From: Solea solea
Taxonomy: Eukaryota; Chordata; Actinopteri; Pleuronectiformes; Soleidae
DNA: 64,000 nucleotides
Direction of reading: 5' to 3'
Assembly: GCF_958295425.1 (NCBI RefSeq)
Contig: NC_081145.1
Span: forward strand, 18,232,772 to 18,296,771
The notes under the pieces were generated by a model, which was given only the letters and a program-made list of their open reading frames with translations, searched no databases and had not been told where the DNA came from. Positions 35,840 through 48,342 of this stretch are shown here, piece by piece. A program made the translations under genes and the position numbers. Positions within the stretch are counted from its first letter, which is position 1, and the number at the start of each line of letters is the position of its first letter.

Positions 35840-35969
35840 AATAACCAGTACCACAAGCGGTGAATGAACGGAAGATGAGGAAGAGGACTCGCGCTGCGAC
35901 GTGGACGCACGGGGACTCGCGAGCCGTCAAGCTCGAACCCGTCAATTACCGCTTGCGGTACTAGTTATT
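35840..35969. repeat. hairpin H0 (diverged)
   Basis: The arms carry ACCACAAGCGGT on the left and ACCGCTTGCGGT on the right, so they still pair with each other although both differ from the ACCGCGCGCGGT of the other hairpins. One copy of the 16-bp TGAAAATAACTAGTAC motif precedes it, in a mutated form. Confidence 0.8.
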
Positions 35970-38248
35970 ATTATTATTCTTATTATTCCTTAAAGTAAAT
36001 CGCCTTTTTGAGGCCTTTCCCATACCCCAAAACTCACAGATTTTTGTGACCGCATCAATCGTGGTGTAAATTTACGTCTGAAAAAGGTTCGGGGAATGTG
36101 CGTCGAAAATTGAATGTGGGAGGGGCCAATAAGTGCGGCGCCACCTGTCCAAATTCACCATGACCAACACAATTATCGCACATGCCCGAAATTCGGTACA
36201 CATGTGTAGTGGGTCAGGATGAAGAAAAAATTACATTATGACCATGATCCAAACCCAACAGGAAATCCGCCATCTTGGGTTGATTGGCCATTTTTTGGCG
36301 ATTTTGGCGAATTCGCAGCAATGGTATTTGAACTAACTCCTCCTAGAGTTTTCGTGCGATCACCTTCAAACTTGGTGAGGTCCCTGTGGACCAGTTGAGG
36401 AGCTCACGGTATCAAAAGTTTTTTCAAATGTCGCACGGCGCACGAGATAGGGGGCGGCAAAGTTCGTGATGATTCTGATGTTTCGCATCAGAAAAAAAAA
36501 ACTCTTATAACTTTGCGATGGAAGGTCCGATCCGAACCAAACTTGCTATGATTGATGATGGGCCATGGCTGAAGACGTCTATGAAAAAACGGTGAAGTTT
36601 GAAAACAGCTCCTCCTTGTGGTGAAAGAAAATACACAAAAAAAAAGTTTTTTTACGATTTCGGGAATAACTTTTACACAGATAATCGTACCGCACTCAAA
36701 ATTGGTGACAACAGTCAAAACACACGGTAGATGATGCATGATCAATATGACGACAAATCGTTTAACGGTGTTGCCATGGCAACGACGCAAAGTCGGATTT
36801 TTGGGACAAAAAATCAAACTGCTACAACTTCGCGAATCCTGGTCCGATCTGAACCAAACTTGCTAGGATTGATGATAGTCCGGCCCTAAAGACGTTCATA
36901 TGAAAATATTCAATTTCGAAAACAGCGCCCCCTGGTGACAGTAGACAATATGACAGCTGGTATTTCAATTATCTCCTCCTAGAGCTTTTGTGCGATCACC
37001 TTCAAACTTGGTGAGATCAATGTGGACGAGTTGAGCATCAAAAGTTATCAAAAGCTTTTTAAAATATTGTATGGCGTACGAGATAGGGGGCGCCAAAATT
37101 GGAGATAATAATAATTTTTCACAACAGACAATGAAACTCTCATAACTTCGCGATGGAAGATCTGATCCCAACCAAACTTGCTATAGTTGATGATGGTTAG
37201 TTGCTGAAGACGACTATGTTGCTGAAACGGTACATTTTGAAAACAGCGCCTCCTGGTGGTGGTAGAAAATTCTAAAAAAAGAAACTGTTACAACTTTGCC
37301 AATCCTGCTCCGATCTGAACCAAACTTGCAAGGATTGATGACAGTCCTGCCCTGAACACGTCTATATGAAAATATTCATTTTCAAATACAGCGCCCCCTG
37401 GTGACAGCAGACAGAATTACATTTATAGTTTTTGATGCTGCTCCAACAGGGATTGTTGTATCCACTTGAAACTTAGTATGTGGGACCCCAGACCCTTCCT
37501 CAACATGTCCGTGAAAGGTCACCTCCCTACAGGAAGTGGAACGCCCGAAACAGGAAGTAAAGTCTTACATTGTCCGATTGACACGAAACTAGATATGTGA
37601 GTTACTGGACCTTCCCTGAACATGTTTACGGAGACGCCGTTGACCGAACAGGAAGTCGGCCATTTTAAACAGGAAGTGCCCTCTAACTTTGCCGTACGTT
37701 GTCCGATCTGCACAAAACCTTATATGTGACACCAGGGACCTGTCCTGAGCATGTCCGTAAAAGGTCACCTCCCTACAGGAAGTGGAACGCCCGAAACAGG
37801 AAGTAAAGTCTTACATTGTCCGATTGACACGGAACTAGATATGTGAGTTACGGGACCTTCCCTGAACATGTTTCCGGAGACAAACAGGAAGTCGGCCATT
37901 TTAAACAGGAAGTGCCCTCTAACTTTGCCGTACGTTGTCCAATTTGCACGAAACCTTTTATGTGACACCAGGGACCTGTCCTGAGCATGTCTGCAAGAGA
38001 TGACCTCCTAACAGGAAGTGGAATGTCCGAAACAGGAAGTAAACTCTAAGATTATCCGATCTGCACAAAACTTGATATGTAAGACAAGGGAAGTTCCCTG
38101 AACACGTTTACGGACACGCACTTGACCGAACAGGAAGTCTGCCATTTTAAACAGGAAGTGCCCTATAACTTTGCCATACGTTGCCCGATCCCCCCCGAAA
38201 TTTGGATCGACATGCGTGGGGACGCCGCTGAAAATAACTAGTACTGAA
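35970..38248 (+). repeat. array unit U1
   Basis: CTCF-like sites are at 36923-36941 and 37389-37407, and a YY1-like CCGCCATCTTGG near 36269. There are three copies of the 246-bp ETS-rich module (AGGAAG anchors at 37531, 37777 and 38013), of which the second lacks about 12 bp. Two 16-bp repeats precede H1. It has no stem-loop head at its start. Confidence 0.9.
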
Positions 38249-38373
38249 AATAACTAGTACCGCGCGCGGTGAATGAACGGGTGAGAGCGCGAGGCACGCG
38301 GGGAGCCGTGGCACACGGCGACCCGCGTGGGTCGGCTCGAACCCGTTCAGAACCGCGCGCGGTACTAGTTATT
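38249..38373. repeat. hairpin H1
   Basis: Complete copy: outer arms of about 34 bp (AATAACTAGTACCGCGCGCG... and its complement) and inner stem CACGCGGG/CCCGCGTG, then GA/GA, then GCCGTG/CACGGC around a GCA loop. Confidence 0.9.
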
Positions 38374-40665
38374 TTTATTCTTATTATTCCCCCAAATGAA
38401 TTGCCTTTTTGAGGCCTTTCCCATACCCCAAAACTCACCAATTTTTGTGACCGCATCAATCCTGGTGTAAATTTACGTCTGAAAAAGGTTCGGGGAATGT
38501 GCGTCGAAAATTGAATGTGGGAGGGGCCAATAAGTGCGGCGCCACCTGTCCAAATTCACCATGACCAACACAAATATCGCACATGCACGAAATTCGGTAC
38601 ACATGTGTAGTGGGTCAGGATGAAGAAAAAATTACATTATGACCATGATCCAAACCCAACAGGAAATCCGCCATCTTGGGTTGATTGGCGATTTTTTGGC
38701 GATTTTGGCGAATTCGCAGCAATGGTATTTGAACCAACTCCTCCTAGAGTTTTCGTGCGATCACCTTCAAACTTGGTGAGGTCCCTGTGGACCAGTTGAG
38801 GAGCTCACGGTATCAAAAGTTTTTTCAAATGTCGCACGGCGCACGAGATAGGGGGCGGCAAAGTTCGTGATGATTCTGATGTTTCGCATCAGAAAAACAA
38901 AACTCTTATAACTTTGCGATGGAAGGTCCGATCCAAACCAAACTTGCTATGATTGATGATGGGCCATGGCTGAAGACGTCTATGAAAAAACGGTGAAGTT
39001 TGAAAACAGCGCCTCCTTGTGGTGAAAGAAAATACACAAAAAAAAAGTTTTTTTACGATTTCGGGAATAACTTTTACACAGATAATCGTACCGCACTCAA
39101 AATTGGTGACAACAGTCAAAACACATGGTAGATGATGCGTGATCAATATGACGACAAATCGTTTAACGGTGTTGCCATGGCAACGACGCAAAGTCGGATT
39201 TTTGGGACAAAAAATCAAACTGCTACAACTTCGTGAATCCTGGTCCGATCTGAACCAAACTTGCTAGGATTGATGATAGTCCGGCCCTAAAGACGTCTAT
39301 ATGAAAATATTAAATTTCGAAAACAGCGCCCCCTGGTGACAGTAGACAATATGACAGCTTGTATTTCAATTATCTCCTCCTAGAGCTTTTGTGCGATCAC
39401 CTTCAAACTTGGTGAGATCAATGTGGACGAGTTGAGCATCAAAAGTTATCAAAAGCTTTTTAAAATATTGTATGGCGTACGAGATAGGGGGCGCCAAAAT
39501 TGGAGATAATAATAATTTTTCACAACAGACAATGAAACTCTTATAACTTCGCGATGGAAGGTCTGATCCCAACCAAACTTGCTATAGTTGATGATGGTTA
39601 GTTGCTGAAGACGACTGTATAGCTGAAACGGTACATTTTGAAAACAGCGCCTCCTGGTGGTGGTAGAAAATTCTAAAAAAAGAAACTGTTACAACTTTGC
39701 CAATCCTGGTCCGATCTGAACCAAACTTGCAAGGATTGATGACAGTCCGGCCCTGAACACGTCTATATGAAAATATTCATTTTCAAATACAGCGCCCCCT
39801 GGTGACAGCAGACAGAATTACATTTATAGTTTTTGATGCTGCTCCAACAGGGATTGTTGTATCCACTTGAAACTTAGTATGTGGGACCCCAGACCCTTCC
39901 TCAACATGTCCGTAAAAGGTCACCTCCCTACAGGAAGTAGAACGCCCAAAACAGGAAGTAAAGTCTTACATAGTCCTATTGACACGAAACTAGATATGTG
40001 AGTTACGGGACCTTCCCTGAATATGTTTACGGAGACGCCGTTGACCGAACAGGAAGTCGGCCATTTTAAACAGGAAGTGCCTTCTAACTTTGCCGTACAT
40101 TGTCCGATCTGCACAAAACCTTATATGTGACACCAGGGACCTGTCCTGAGCATGTCCGTAAAAGGTCCCCTCCCTACAGGAAGTGGAACGCCCGTAACAG
40201 GAAGTAAAGTCTTACATTGTCCGATTGACACAAAACTAGATATGTGAGTTATGGGACCTTCCCTGAACATGTTTCCAGAGACGAACAGGAAGTTGGCCAT
40301 TTTAAACAGGAAGTGCCCTCTAACTTTGCCGTACGTTGTCCGATTTGCACGAAACCTTATATGTGACACCAGGGACCTGTCCTGAGCATGTCTGCAAAAG
40401 ATGACCTCCCAACAGGAAGTGGAATGCCCGAAACAGGAAGTAAACTCTAAGATTGTCCGATCTGCACAAAACTTGATATGTAAGACAAGGGAAGTTCCCT
40501 GAACACGTTTACGGACACGCACTTGACCGAACAGGAAGTCTGCCATTTTAAACAGGAAGTGCCCTATAACTTTGCCATACATTGCCCGATCCCCCTCGAA
40601 ATTTGGAACGACATGCGCGGGGACGCTGCTGAAAATTACTAGTACTGAAAATAACTAGTACTGAA
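38374..40665 (+). repeat. array unit U2
   Basis: CTCF-like sites at 39324-39342 and 39790-39808. Three 246-bp modules and three 16-bp repeats, the first of them mutated (AAAATTACTAGTAC). Confidence 0.9.
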
Positions 40666-40756
40666 AATAACTAGTACCGCGCGCGGTGAATGAACGGGTG
40701 AGAGCGCGAGGCACGCGGGGAGCCGTGGCACACGGCGACCCGCGTGGGTCGGCTCG
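40666..40756. repeat. hairpin H2, right arm deleted
   Basis: The left arm and inner stem are intact, but sequence stops at GGTCGGCTCG and passes directly into TTATTATTAGGGTTCGAG. The right outer arm (about 29 bp) is missing. Confidence 0.9.
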
Positions 40757-43356
40757 TTATTATTAGGGTTCGAGCAACAAGGTTGCAAGAAACCTATTGA
40801 AACTGGAAGGATTATTATTATTATTATTATTATTCTTATTATTCCTTAAAGTAAATCGCGTTTTTGAGGCCTTTCCCATACCCCAAAACTCACAGATTTT
40901 TGTGACCGCATCAATCCTGGTGTAAATTTACGTCTGAAAAAGGTTCGGGGAATGTGCGTCGAAAATTGAATGTGGGAGGGGCCAATAAGTGCGGCGCCAC
41001 CTGTCCAAATTCACCATGACCAACACAAATATCGCACATGCACGAAATTCGGTACACATGTGTAGTGGGTCAGGATGAAGAAAAAATTACATTATGACCA
41101 TGATTCAAACCCAACAGGAAATCCGCCATCTTGGGTTGATTGGCGATTTTTAGGCGATTTTGGCGAATTCGCAGCAATGGTATTTGAACTAACTCCTCCT
41201 AGAGTTTTCGTGCGATCACCTTCAAACTTGGTGAGGTCCCTGTGGACCAGTTGAGGAGCTCACGGTATCAAAAAAAATTTCAAATGTCGCACGGCGCACG
41301 AGATAGGGGGCGGCAAAGTTCGTGATGATTCTGATGTTTCGCATCAGAAAAAAAAAACTCTTATAACTTTGCGATGGAAGGTCCGATCCGAACCAAACTT
41401 GCTATGATTGATGATGGGCCATGGCTGAAGACGTCTATGAAAAAACGGTGAAGTTTGAAAACAGCGCCTCCTTGTGGTGAAAGAAAATACACCAAAAAAA
41501 AGTTTTTTTACGATTTCGGGAATAACTTTTACACAGATAATCGTACCGCACTCAAAATTGGTGACAACAGTCAAAACACATGGTAGATGATGCGTGATCA
41601 ATATGACGACAAATCGTTTAACGGTGTTGCCATGGCAACGACGCAAAGTCGGATTTTTGGGACAAAAAATCAAACTGCTACAACTTCGTGAATCCTGGTC
41701 CGATCTGAACCAAACTTGCTAGGATTGATGATAGTCCGGCCCTAAAGACGTCTATATGAAAATATTAAATTTCGAAAACAGCGCCCCCTGGTGACAGTAG
41801 ACAATATGACAGCTTGTATTTCAATTATCTCCTCCTAGAGCTTTTGTGCGATCACCTTCAAACTTGGTGAGATCAATGTGGACGAGTTGAGCATCAAAAG
41901 TTATCAAAAGCTTCTTAAAATATTGTACGGCGTACGAGATAGGGGGCGCCAAAATTGGAGATAATAATAATTTTTCATAACAAACAATGAAACTCTTATA
42001 ACTTCGCGATGGAAGGTCTGATCCCAACCAAACTTGCTATAGTTGATGATGGTTAGTTGCTGAAGACGACTATGTTGCTGAAACGGTACATTTTGAAAAT
42101 AGCACCTCCTGGTGGTGGTAGAAAATTCTAAAAAAACAAACTGTTACAACTTTGCCAATCCTGGTCCAATCTGAACCAAACTTGCAAGGATTGATGACAG
42201 TCCGGCCCTGAACACGTCTATATGAAAATATTCATTTTGAAATACAGCGCCCCCTGGTGACAGCAGACAGAATTACATTTATAGTTTTTGATGCTGCTCC
42301 AACAGGGATTGTTGTATCCACTTGAAACTTAGTATGTGGGACCCCAGACCCTTCCTCAACATGTCCGTAAAAGGTCACCTCCCTACAGGAAGTGGAACGC
42401 CCGAAACAGGAAGTAAAGTCTTACATTGTCCGATTGACACGAAACTAGATATGTGAGTTACGGGACCTTCCCTGAACATGTTTACGGAGACGCCGTTGAC
42501 CGAACAGGAAGTCGGCCATTTTAAACAGGAAGTGCCCTCTAACTTTGCCGTACGTTGTCCGATCTGCACAAAACCTTATATGTGACACCAGGGACCTATC
42601 CTGAGCATGTCTGTAAAAGGTCACCTCCCTACAGGAAGTGGAACGCCCGAAACAGGAAGTAAAGTCTTACATTGTCCGATCTGAACAAAACTTGATATGT
42701 AAGACAAGGGAACTTCCCTGAACACGTTTACGGAGACGAACAGGAAGTTGGCGATTTTAAACAGGAAGTGCCCTCTAACTTTGCCTTACGTTGTCCGATT
42801 TGCACGAAACCTTATATGTGACACCAGGGACCTGTCCTGAGCATGTCCGTAAAAGGTCACCTCCCTACAGGAAGTGGAACGCCCGAAACAGGAAGTAAAG
42901 TCTTACATTGTCCGATTGACACGAAACTAGATATGTGAGTTACTGGACCTTCCCTGAACATGTTTACAGAGACGAACAGGAAGTTGGCCATTTTAAACAG
43001 GAAGTGCCCTCTAACTTTGCCGTACGTTGTCCGATTTGCACGAAACCTTTTATGTGACACCAGGGACCTGTCCTGAGCATGTCTGCAAGAGATGACCTCC
43101 TAACAGGAAGTGGAATGTCCGAAACAGGAAGTAAACTCTAAGATTATCCGATCTGCACAAAACTTGATATGTAAGACAAGGGAAGTTCCCTGAACACGTT
43201 CACGGACACGCACTTGACCGAACAGGAAGTCTGCCATTTTAAACAGGAAGTGCCCTATAACTTTGCCATACGTTGCCCGATCCCCCCCGAAATTTGGATC
43301 GACATGCGTGGGGACGCCGCTGAAAATAACTAGTACTGAAAATAACTAGTACTGAA
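40757..43356 (+). repeat. array unit U3 (longest)
   Basis: It begins with a stem-loop head at 40765 whose right arm is mutated (AAGAAACCTATT). CTCF-like sites at 41779-41797 and 42245-42263. Four 246-bp modules and three 16-bp repeats. Confidence 0.9.
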
Positions 43357-43481
43357 AATAACTAGTACCGCGCGCGGTGAATGAACGGGTGAGAGCGCGA
43401 GGCACGCGGGGAGCCGTGGCACACGGCGACCCGCGTGGGTCGGCTCGAACCCGTTCAGAACCGCGCGCGGTACTAGTTATT
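43357..43481. repeat. hairpin H3
   Basis: Complete copy with intact arms, followed at once by a stem-loop head at 43485. Confidence 0.9.
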
Positions 43482-45617
43482 ATTAGGGTTCGAGCAACAA
43501 GGTTGCAAGAAACCTATTGAAACTGGAAGGATTATTATTATTATTATTATTCTTATTATTCCCCCAAATGAATTGCCTTTTTGAGGCCTTTCCCATACCC
43601 CAAAACTCACCAATTTTTGTGACCGCATCAATCGTGGTGTAAATTTACGTCTGAAAAAGGTTCGGGGAATGTGCGTCGAAAATTGAATGTGGGAGGGGCC
43701 AATAAGTGCGGCGCCACCTGTCCAAATTCACCATGACCAACACAAATATCGCACATGCACGAAATTCGGTACACATGTGTAGTGGGTCAGGATGAAGAAA
43801 AAATTACATTATGACCATAATCCAAACCCAACAGGAAATCCGCCATCTTGGGTTGATTGGCGATTTTTTGGCGATTTTGGCGAATTCGCAGCAATGGTAT
43901 TTGAACTAACTCCTCCTAGAGTTTTCGTGCGATCACCTTCAAACTTGGTGAGGTCCCTGTGGACCAGTTGAGGAGCTCACGGTATCAAATGTTTTTTCAA
44001 ATGTCGCACGGCGCACGAGATAGGGGGCGGCAAAGTTCGTGATGATTCTGATGTTTCGCATCAGAAAAAAAAACCTCTTATAACTTTGCGATGGAAGGTC
44101 CGATCCGAACCAAACTTGCTATGATTGATGATGGGCCATGGCTGAAGACGTCTATGAAAAAACGGTGAAGTTTGAAAACAGCGCCTCCTTGTGGTGAAAG
44201 AAAATACACAAAAAAAAAGTTTTTTTACGATTTCGGGAATAACTTTTACACAGATAATCGTACCGCACTCAAAATTGGTGACAACAGTCAAAACAAATGG
44301 TCGATGATGCGTGATCAATATGACGACAAATCGTTTAACGGTGTTGCCATGGCAACGACGCAAAGTCGGATTTTTGGGACAAAAAATCAAACTGCTACAA
44401 CTTCGTGAATCCTGGTCCGATCTGAACCAAACTTGCTAGGATTGATGATAGTCCGGCCCTAAAGACGTCTATATGAAAATATTAAATTTCGAAAACAGCG
44501 CCCCCTGTTGACAGTAGACAATATGACAGCTTGTATTTCAATTATCTCCTCCTAGAGCTTTTGTGCGATCACCTTCAAACTTGGTGAGATCAATGTGGAC
44601 GAGTTGAGCATCAAAAGTTATCAAAAGCTTTTTAAAATATTGTATGGCGTACGAGATAGGGGGCGCCAAAATTGGAGATAATAATAATTTTTCATAACAG
44701 ACAATGAAACTCTTATAACTTCGCGATGGAAGGTCTAATCCCAACCAAACTTGCTATAATTGATGATGGTTAGTTGCTGAAGACGACTATGTTGCTGAAA
44801 CGGTACATTTTGAAAACAGCGCCTCCTGGTGGTGGTAGAAAATTCTAAAAAAACAAACTGTTACAACTTTGCCAATCCTGGTCCGATCTGAACCAAACTT
44901 GCAAGGATTGATGACAGTCCGGCCCTGAACACGTCTATATGAAAATATTCATTTTCAAATACAGCGCCCCCTGGTGACAGCAGACAGAATTACATTTATA
45001 GTTTTTGATGCTGCTCCAACAGGGATTGTTGTATCCACTTGAAACTTAGTATGTGGGACCCCAGACCCTTCCTCAACATGTCCGTAAAAGGTCACCTCCC
45101 TACAGGAAGTGGAACGCCCGAAACAGGAAGTAAAGTCTTACATTGTCCGATTGACACAAAACTAGATATGTGAGTTACTGGACCTTCCCTGAACATGTTT
45201 ACGGAGACGCCGTTGACCGAACAGGAAGTCGGCCATTTTAAACAGGAAGTGCCCTCTAACTTTGCCGTACATTGTCCGATTTGCACGAAACCTTTTATGT
45301 GACACCAGGGACCTGTCCTGAGCATGTCTGCAAGAGATGACCTCCCAACAGGAAGTGGAATGCCCGAAACAGGAAGTAAACTCTAAGATTGTCCGATCTG
45401 CACAAAACTTGATATGTAAGACAAGGGAACTTCCCTGAACACGTTTACGGACACGCACTTGACCGAACAGGAAGTCTGCCATTTTAAACAGGAAGTGCCC
45501 TATAACTTTGCCATACGTTGCCCGATCCCCCTCGAAATTTGGAACGACATGCGCGGGGACGCCGCTGAAAATAACTAGTACTGAAAATAACTAGTACTGA
45601 AAATAACTAGTACTGAA
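43482..45617 (+). repeat. array unit U4 (shortest)
   Basis: Stem-loop head at 43485. The first CTCF-like site is mutated (CCCCCTGTTG, 44496-44514); the second is intact (44962-44980). Only two 246-bp modules, but four 16-bp repeats. Confidence 0.9.
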
Positions 45618-45742
45618 AATAACTAGTACCGCGCGCGGTGAATGAACGGGTGAGAGCGCGAGGCACGCGGGGAGCCGTGGCACACGGCGACCTGCGTGGG
45701 TCGGCTCGAACCCGTTCAGAACCGCGCGCGGTACTAGTTATT
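45618..45742. repeat. hairpin H4
   Basis: Complete, with one substitution in the inner stem (CCTGCGTG for CCCGCGTG). Confidence 0.9.
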
Positions 45743-48140
45743 TTCATTATTATTATTATTCCTAAAAGTAAATCGCATTTTTGAGGCCTTTCCCATACCC
45801 CAAAACTCACAGATTTTTGTGACCGCATCAATCCTGGTGTAAATTTACGTCTGAAAGTCGTTCGGGGAAAATGCGTGGAAAATTGGAAGTGGGAGGGGCT
45901 AAAAAGTCACGCAAAAAACTTCTATTAGGTCAACTCATGTCGGGTTTAACGTACGTGAACGAAACTTGGTACACACGTTCATTAGGTGGGGACGGTCAAA
46001 AAAGTCGATGACGACTTTCCCGTGAAACCTACAGGAAATCCGCCATCTTAGGTTGATTGGCGATTTTTGGGCGATTTTGGCGAATTCGCAGCAATGGTAT
46101 TTCAACTAACTCCTCCTAGAGTTTTCGTGCGATCACCTTCAAACTTGGTGAGGTCCCTGTGGACCAGTTGAGGAGCTCACGGTATCGAAAGTTCTTTCAA
46201 ATGTCGCACGGCGCACGAGATAGGGGGCGGCAAAGTTCGTGATGATTCTGATGTTTCGCATCAGAAAAAAAAAACTCTTATAACTTTGCGATGGAAGGTC
46301 CGATCCGAACCAAACTTGCTATGATTGATGATGGGCCATGGCTGAAGACGTCTATGAAAAAACGGTGAAGTTTGAAAACAGCGCCTCCTTGTGGTGAAAG
46401 AAAATACACAAAAAAAAAGTTTTTTTACGATTTCGGGAATAACTTTTACACAGATAATCGTACCGCACTCAAAATTGGTGACAACAGTCAAAACACATGG
46501 TAGATGATGCGTGATCAATATGACGACAAATCGTTTAACGGTGTTGCCATGGCAACGACGCAAAGTCAGATTTTTGGGACAAAAAATCAAACTGCTACAA
46601 CTTCGCGAATCCTGGTCCGATCTGAACCAAACTTGCTAGGATTGATGATAGTCCGGCCCTAAAGACGTCTATATGAAAATATATAATTTCGAAAACAGCG
46701 CCCCCTGGTGACAGCAGACAATATGACAGCTTGTATTTCAATTATCTCCTCCTAGAGCTTTTGTGCGATCACCTTCAAACTTGGTGAGATCAATGTGGAC
46801 GAGTTGAGCATCAAAAGTTATCAAAAGCTTTTTAAAATATTGTATGGCGTACGAGATAGGGGGCGCCAAAATTGGAGATAATAATAATTTTTCATAACAG
46901 ACAATGAAACTCTTATAACTTGGCGATGGAAGGTCTGATCCCAACCAAACTTGCTATAGTTGATGATGGTTAGTTGCTGAAGACGACTATGTTGCTGAAA
47001 CGGTACATTTTGAAAACAGCGCCTCCTGGTGGTGGTAGAAAATTCTAAAAAAACAAACTGTTACAACTTTGCCAATCCTGGTCCGATCTGAACCAAACTT
47101 GCAAGGATTGATGACAGTCCGGCCCTGAACACGTCTATATGAAAATATTCATTTTCAAATACAGCGCCCCCTGGTGACAGCAGACAGAATTACATTTATA
47201 GTTTTTGATGCTGCTCCAACAGGGATTGTTGTATCCACTTGAAACTTAGTATGTGGGACCCCAGACCCTTCCTCAACATGTCCGTAAAAGGTCACCTCCC
47301 TACAGGAAGTGGAACGCCCGAAACAGGAAGTAAAGTCTTACATTGTCCGATTGACACGAAACTAGATATGTGAGTTACTGGACCTTCCCTGAACATGTTT
47401 ACGGAGACGAACAGGAAGTCGGCCATTTTGAACAGGAAGTGGCCTCTAACTTTGCCGTACGTTGTCCGATTTGCACAAAACCTTATATGTGAGTTACGGG
47501 ACCTTCCCTGAATATGTTTACGGAGACGCCGTTGACCGAACAGGAAGTCGGCCATTTTAAACAGGAAGTGCCTTCTAACTTTGCCGTACATTGTCCGATC
47601 TGCACAAAACCTTATATGTGACACCAGGGACCTGTCCTGAGCATGTCCGTAAAAGGTCCCCTCCCTACAGGAAGTGGAACGCCCGTAACAGGAAGTAAAG
47701 TCTTACATTGTCAGATTGACACAAAACTAGATATGTGAGTTACGGGACCTTCCCTGAACATGTTTCCAGAGACGAACAGGAAGTTGGCCATTTTAAACAG
47801 GAAGTGCCCTCTAACTTTGCCGTACGTTGTCCGATTTGCACGAAACCTTATATGTGACACCAGGGACCTGTCCTGAGCATGTCTGCAAAAGATGACCTCC
47901 CAACAGGAAGTGGAATGCCCAAAACAGGAAGTAAACTCTAAGATTGTCCGATCTGAACAAAACTTGATATGTAAGACAAGGGAACTTCCCTGAACACGTT
48001 TACGGACGCGCATTTGACCGAACAGGAAGTCGGCCATTTTAAACAGGAAGTGCCCTATAACTTTGCCATACGTTGCCCGATCCCCCTCGAAATTTGGATC
48101 GACATGCGCGGGGACGCCGCTGAAAATAACTAGTACTGAA
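45743..48140 (+). repeat. array unit U5 (mosaic head)
   Basis: The first 300 bp (to about 46040) differ from all other U units and resemble U0 near 33060-33200 (GAACGAAACTTGGTACAC, GACGGTCAAAAAAGTC). CTCF-like sites at 46696-46714 and 47162-47180. Three full and one partial 246-bp module. Two 16-bp repeats. The YY1-like site is altered to CCGCCATCTTAGG. Confidence 0.9.
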
Positions 48141-48265
48141 AATAACTAGTACCGCGCGCGGTGAATGAACGGGTGAGAGCGCGAGGCACGCGGGGAGCCG
48201 TGGCACACGGCGACCCGCGTGGGTCGGCTCGAACCCGTTCAGAACCGCGCGCGGTACTAGTTATT
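48141..48265. repeat. hairpin H5
   Basis: Complete copy, followed immediately by a stem-loop head at 48266. Confidence 0.9.
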
Positions 48266-48311
48266 AGGGTTCGAGCAACAAGGTTGCAAGAACCCTATTG
48301 AAACTGGAAGG

Positions 48312-48342
<31 letters not shown>

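Noticed and set aside
36488..36817. 109-codon minus-strand frame repeated in all eight array units (also 38889, 41344, 44061, 46261, 48851, 51176, 53609)
   Set aside because: Near-identity follows from recent tandem duplication. The frame overlaps the motif-rich repeat body, has no recognisable domain and is not preserved in U0. A dN/dS test on distant copies would be needed to revive it.
36965..37171. 68-codon minus-strand frame repeated in all units
   Set aside because: Same reason; U0 shows only a broken relative (33847-34047).
40121..40582. Frames of 100-153 codons across the 246-bp modules (for example also 49882, 52453)
   Set aside because: They contain internal repeats of the minisatellite and vary with module number; no coding signature.
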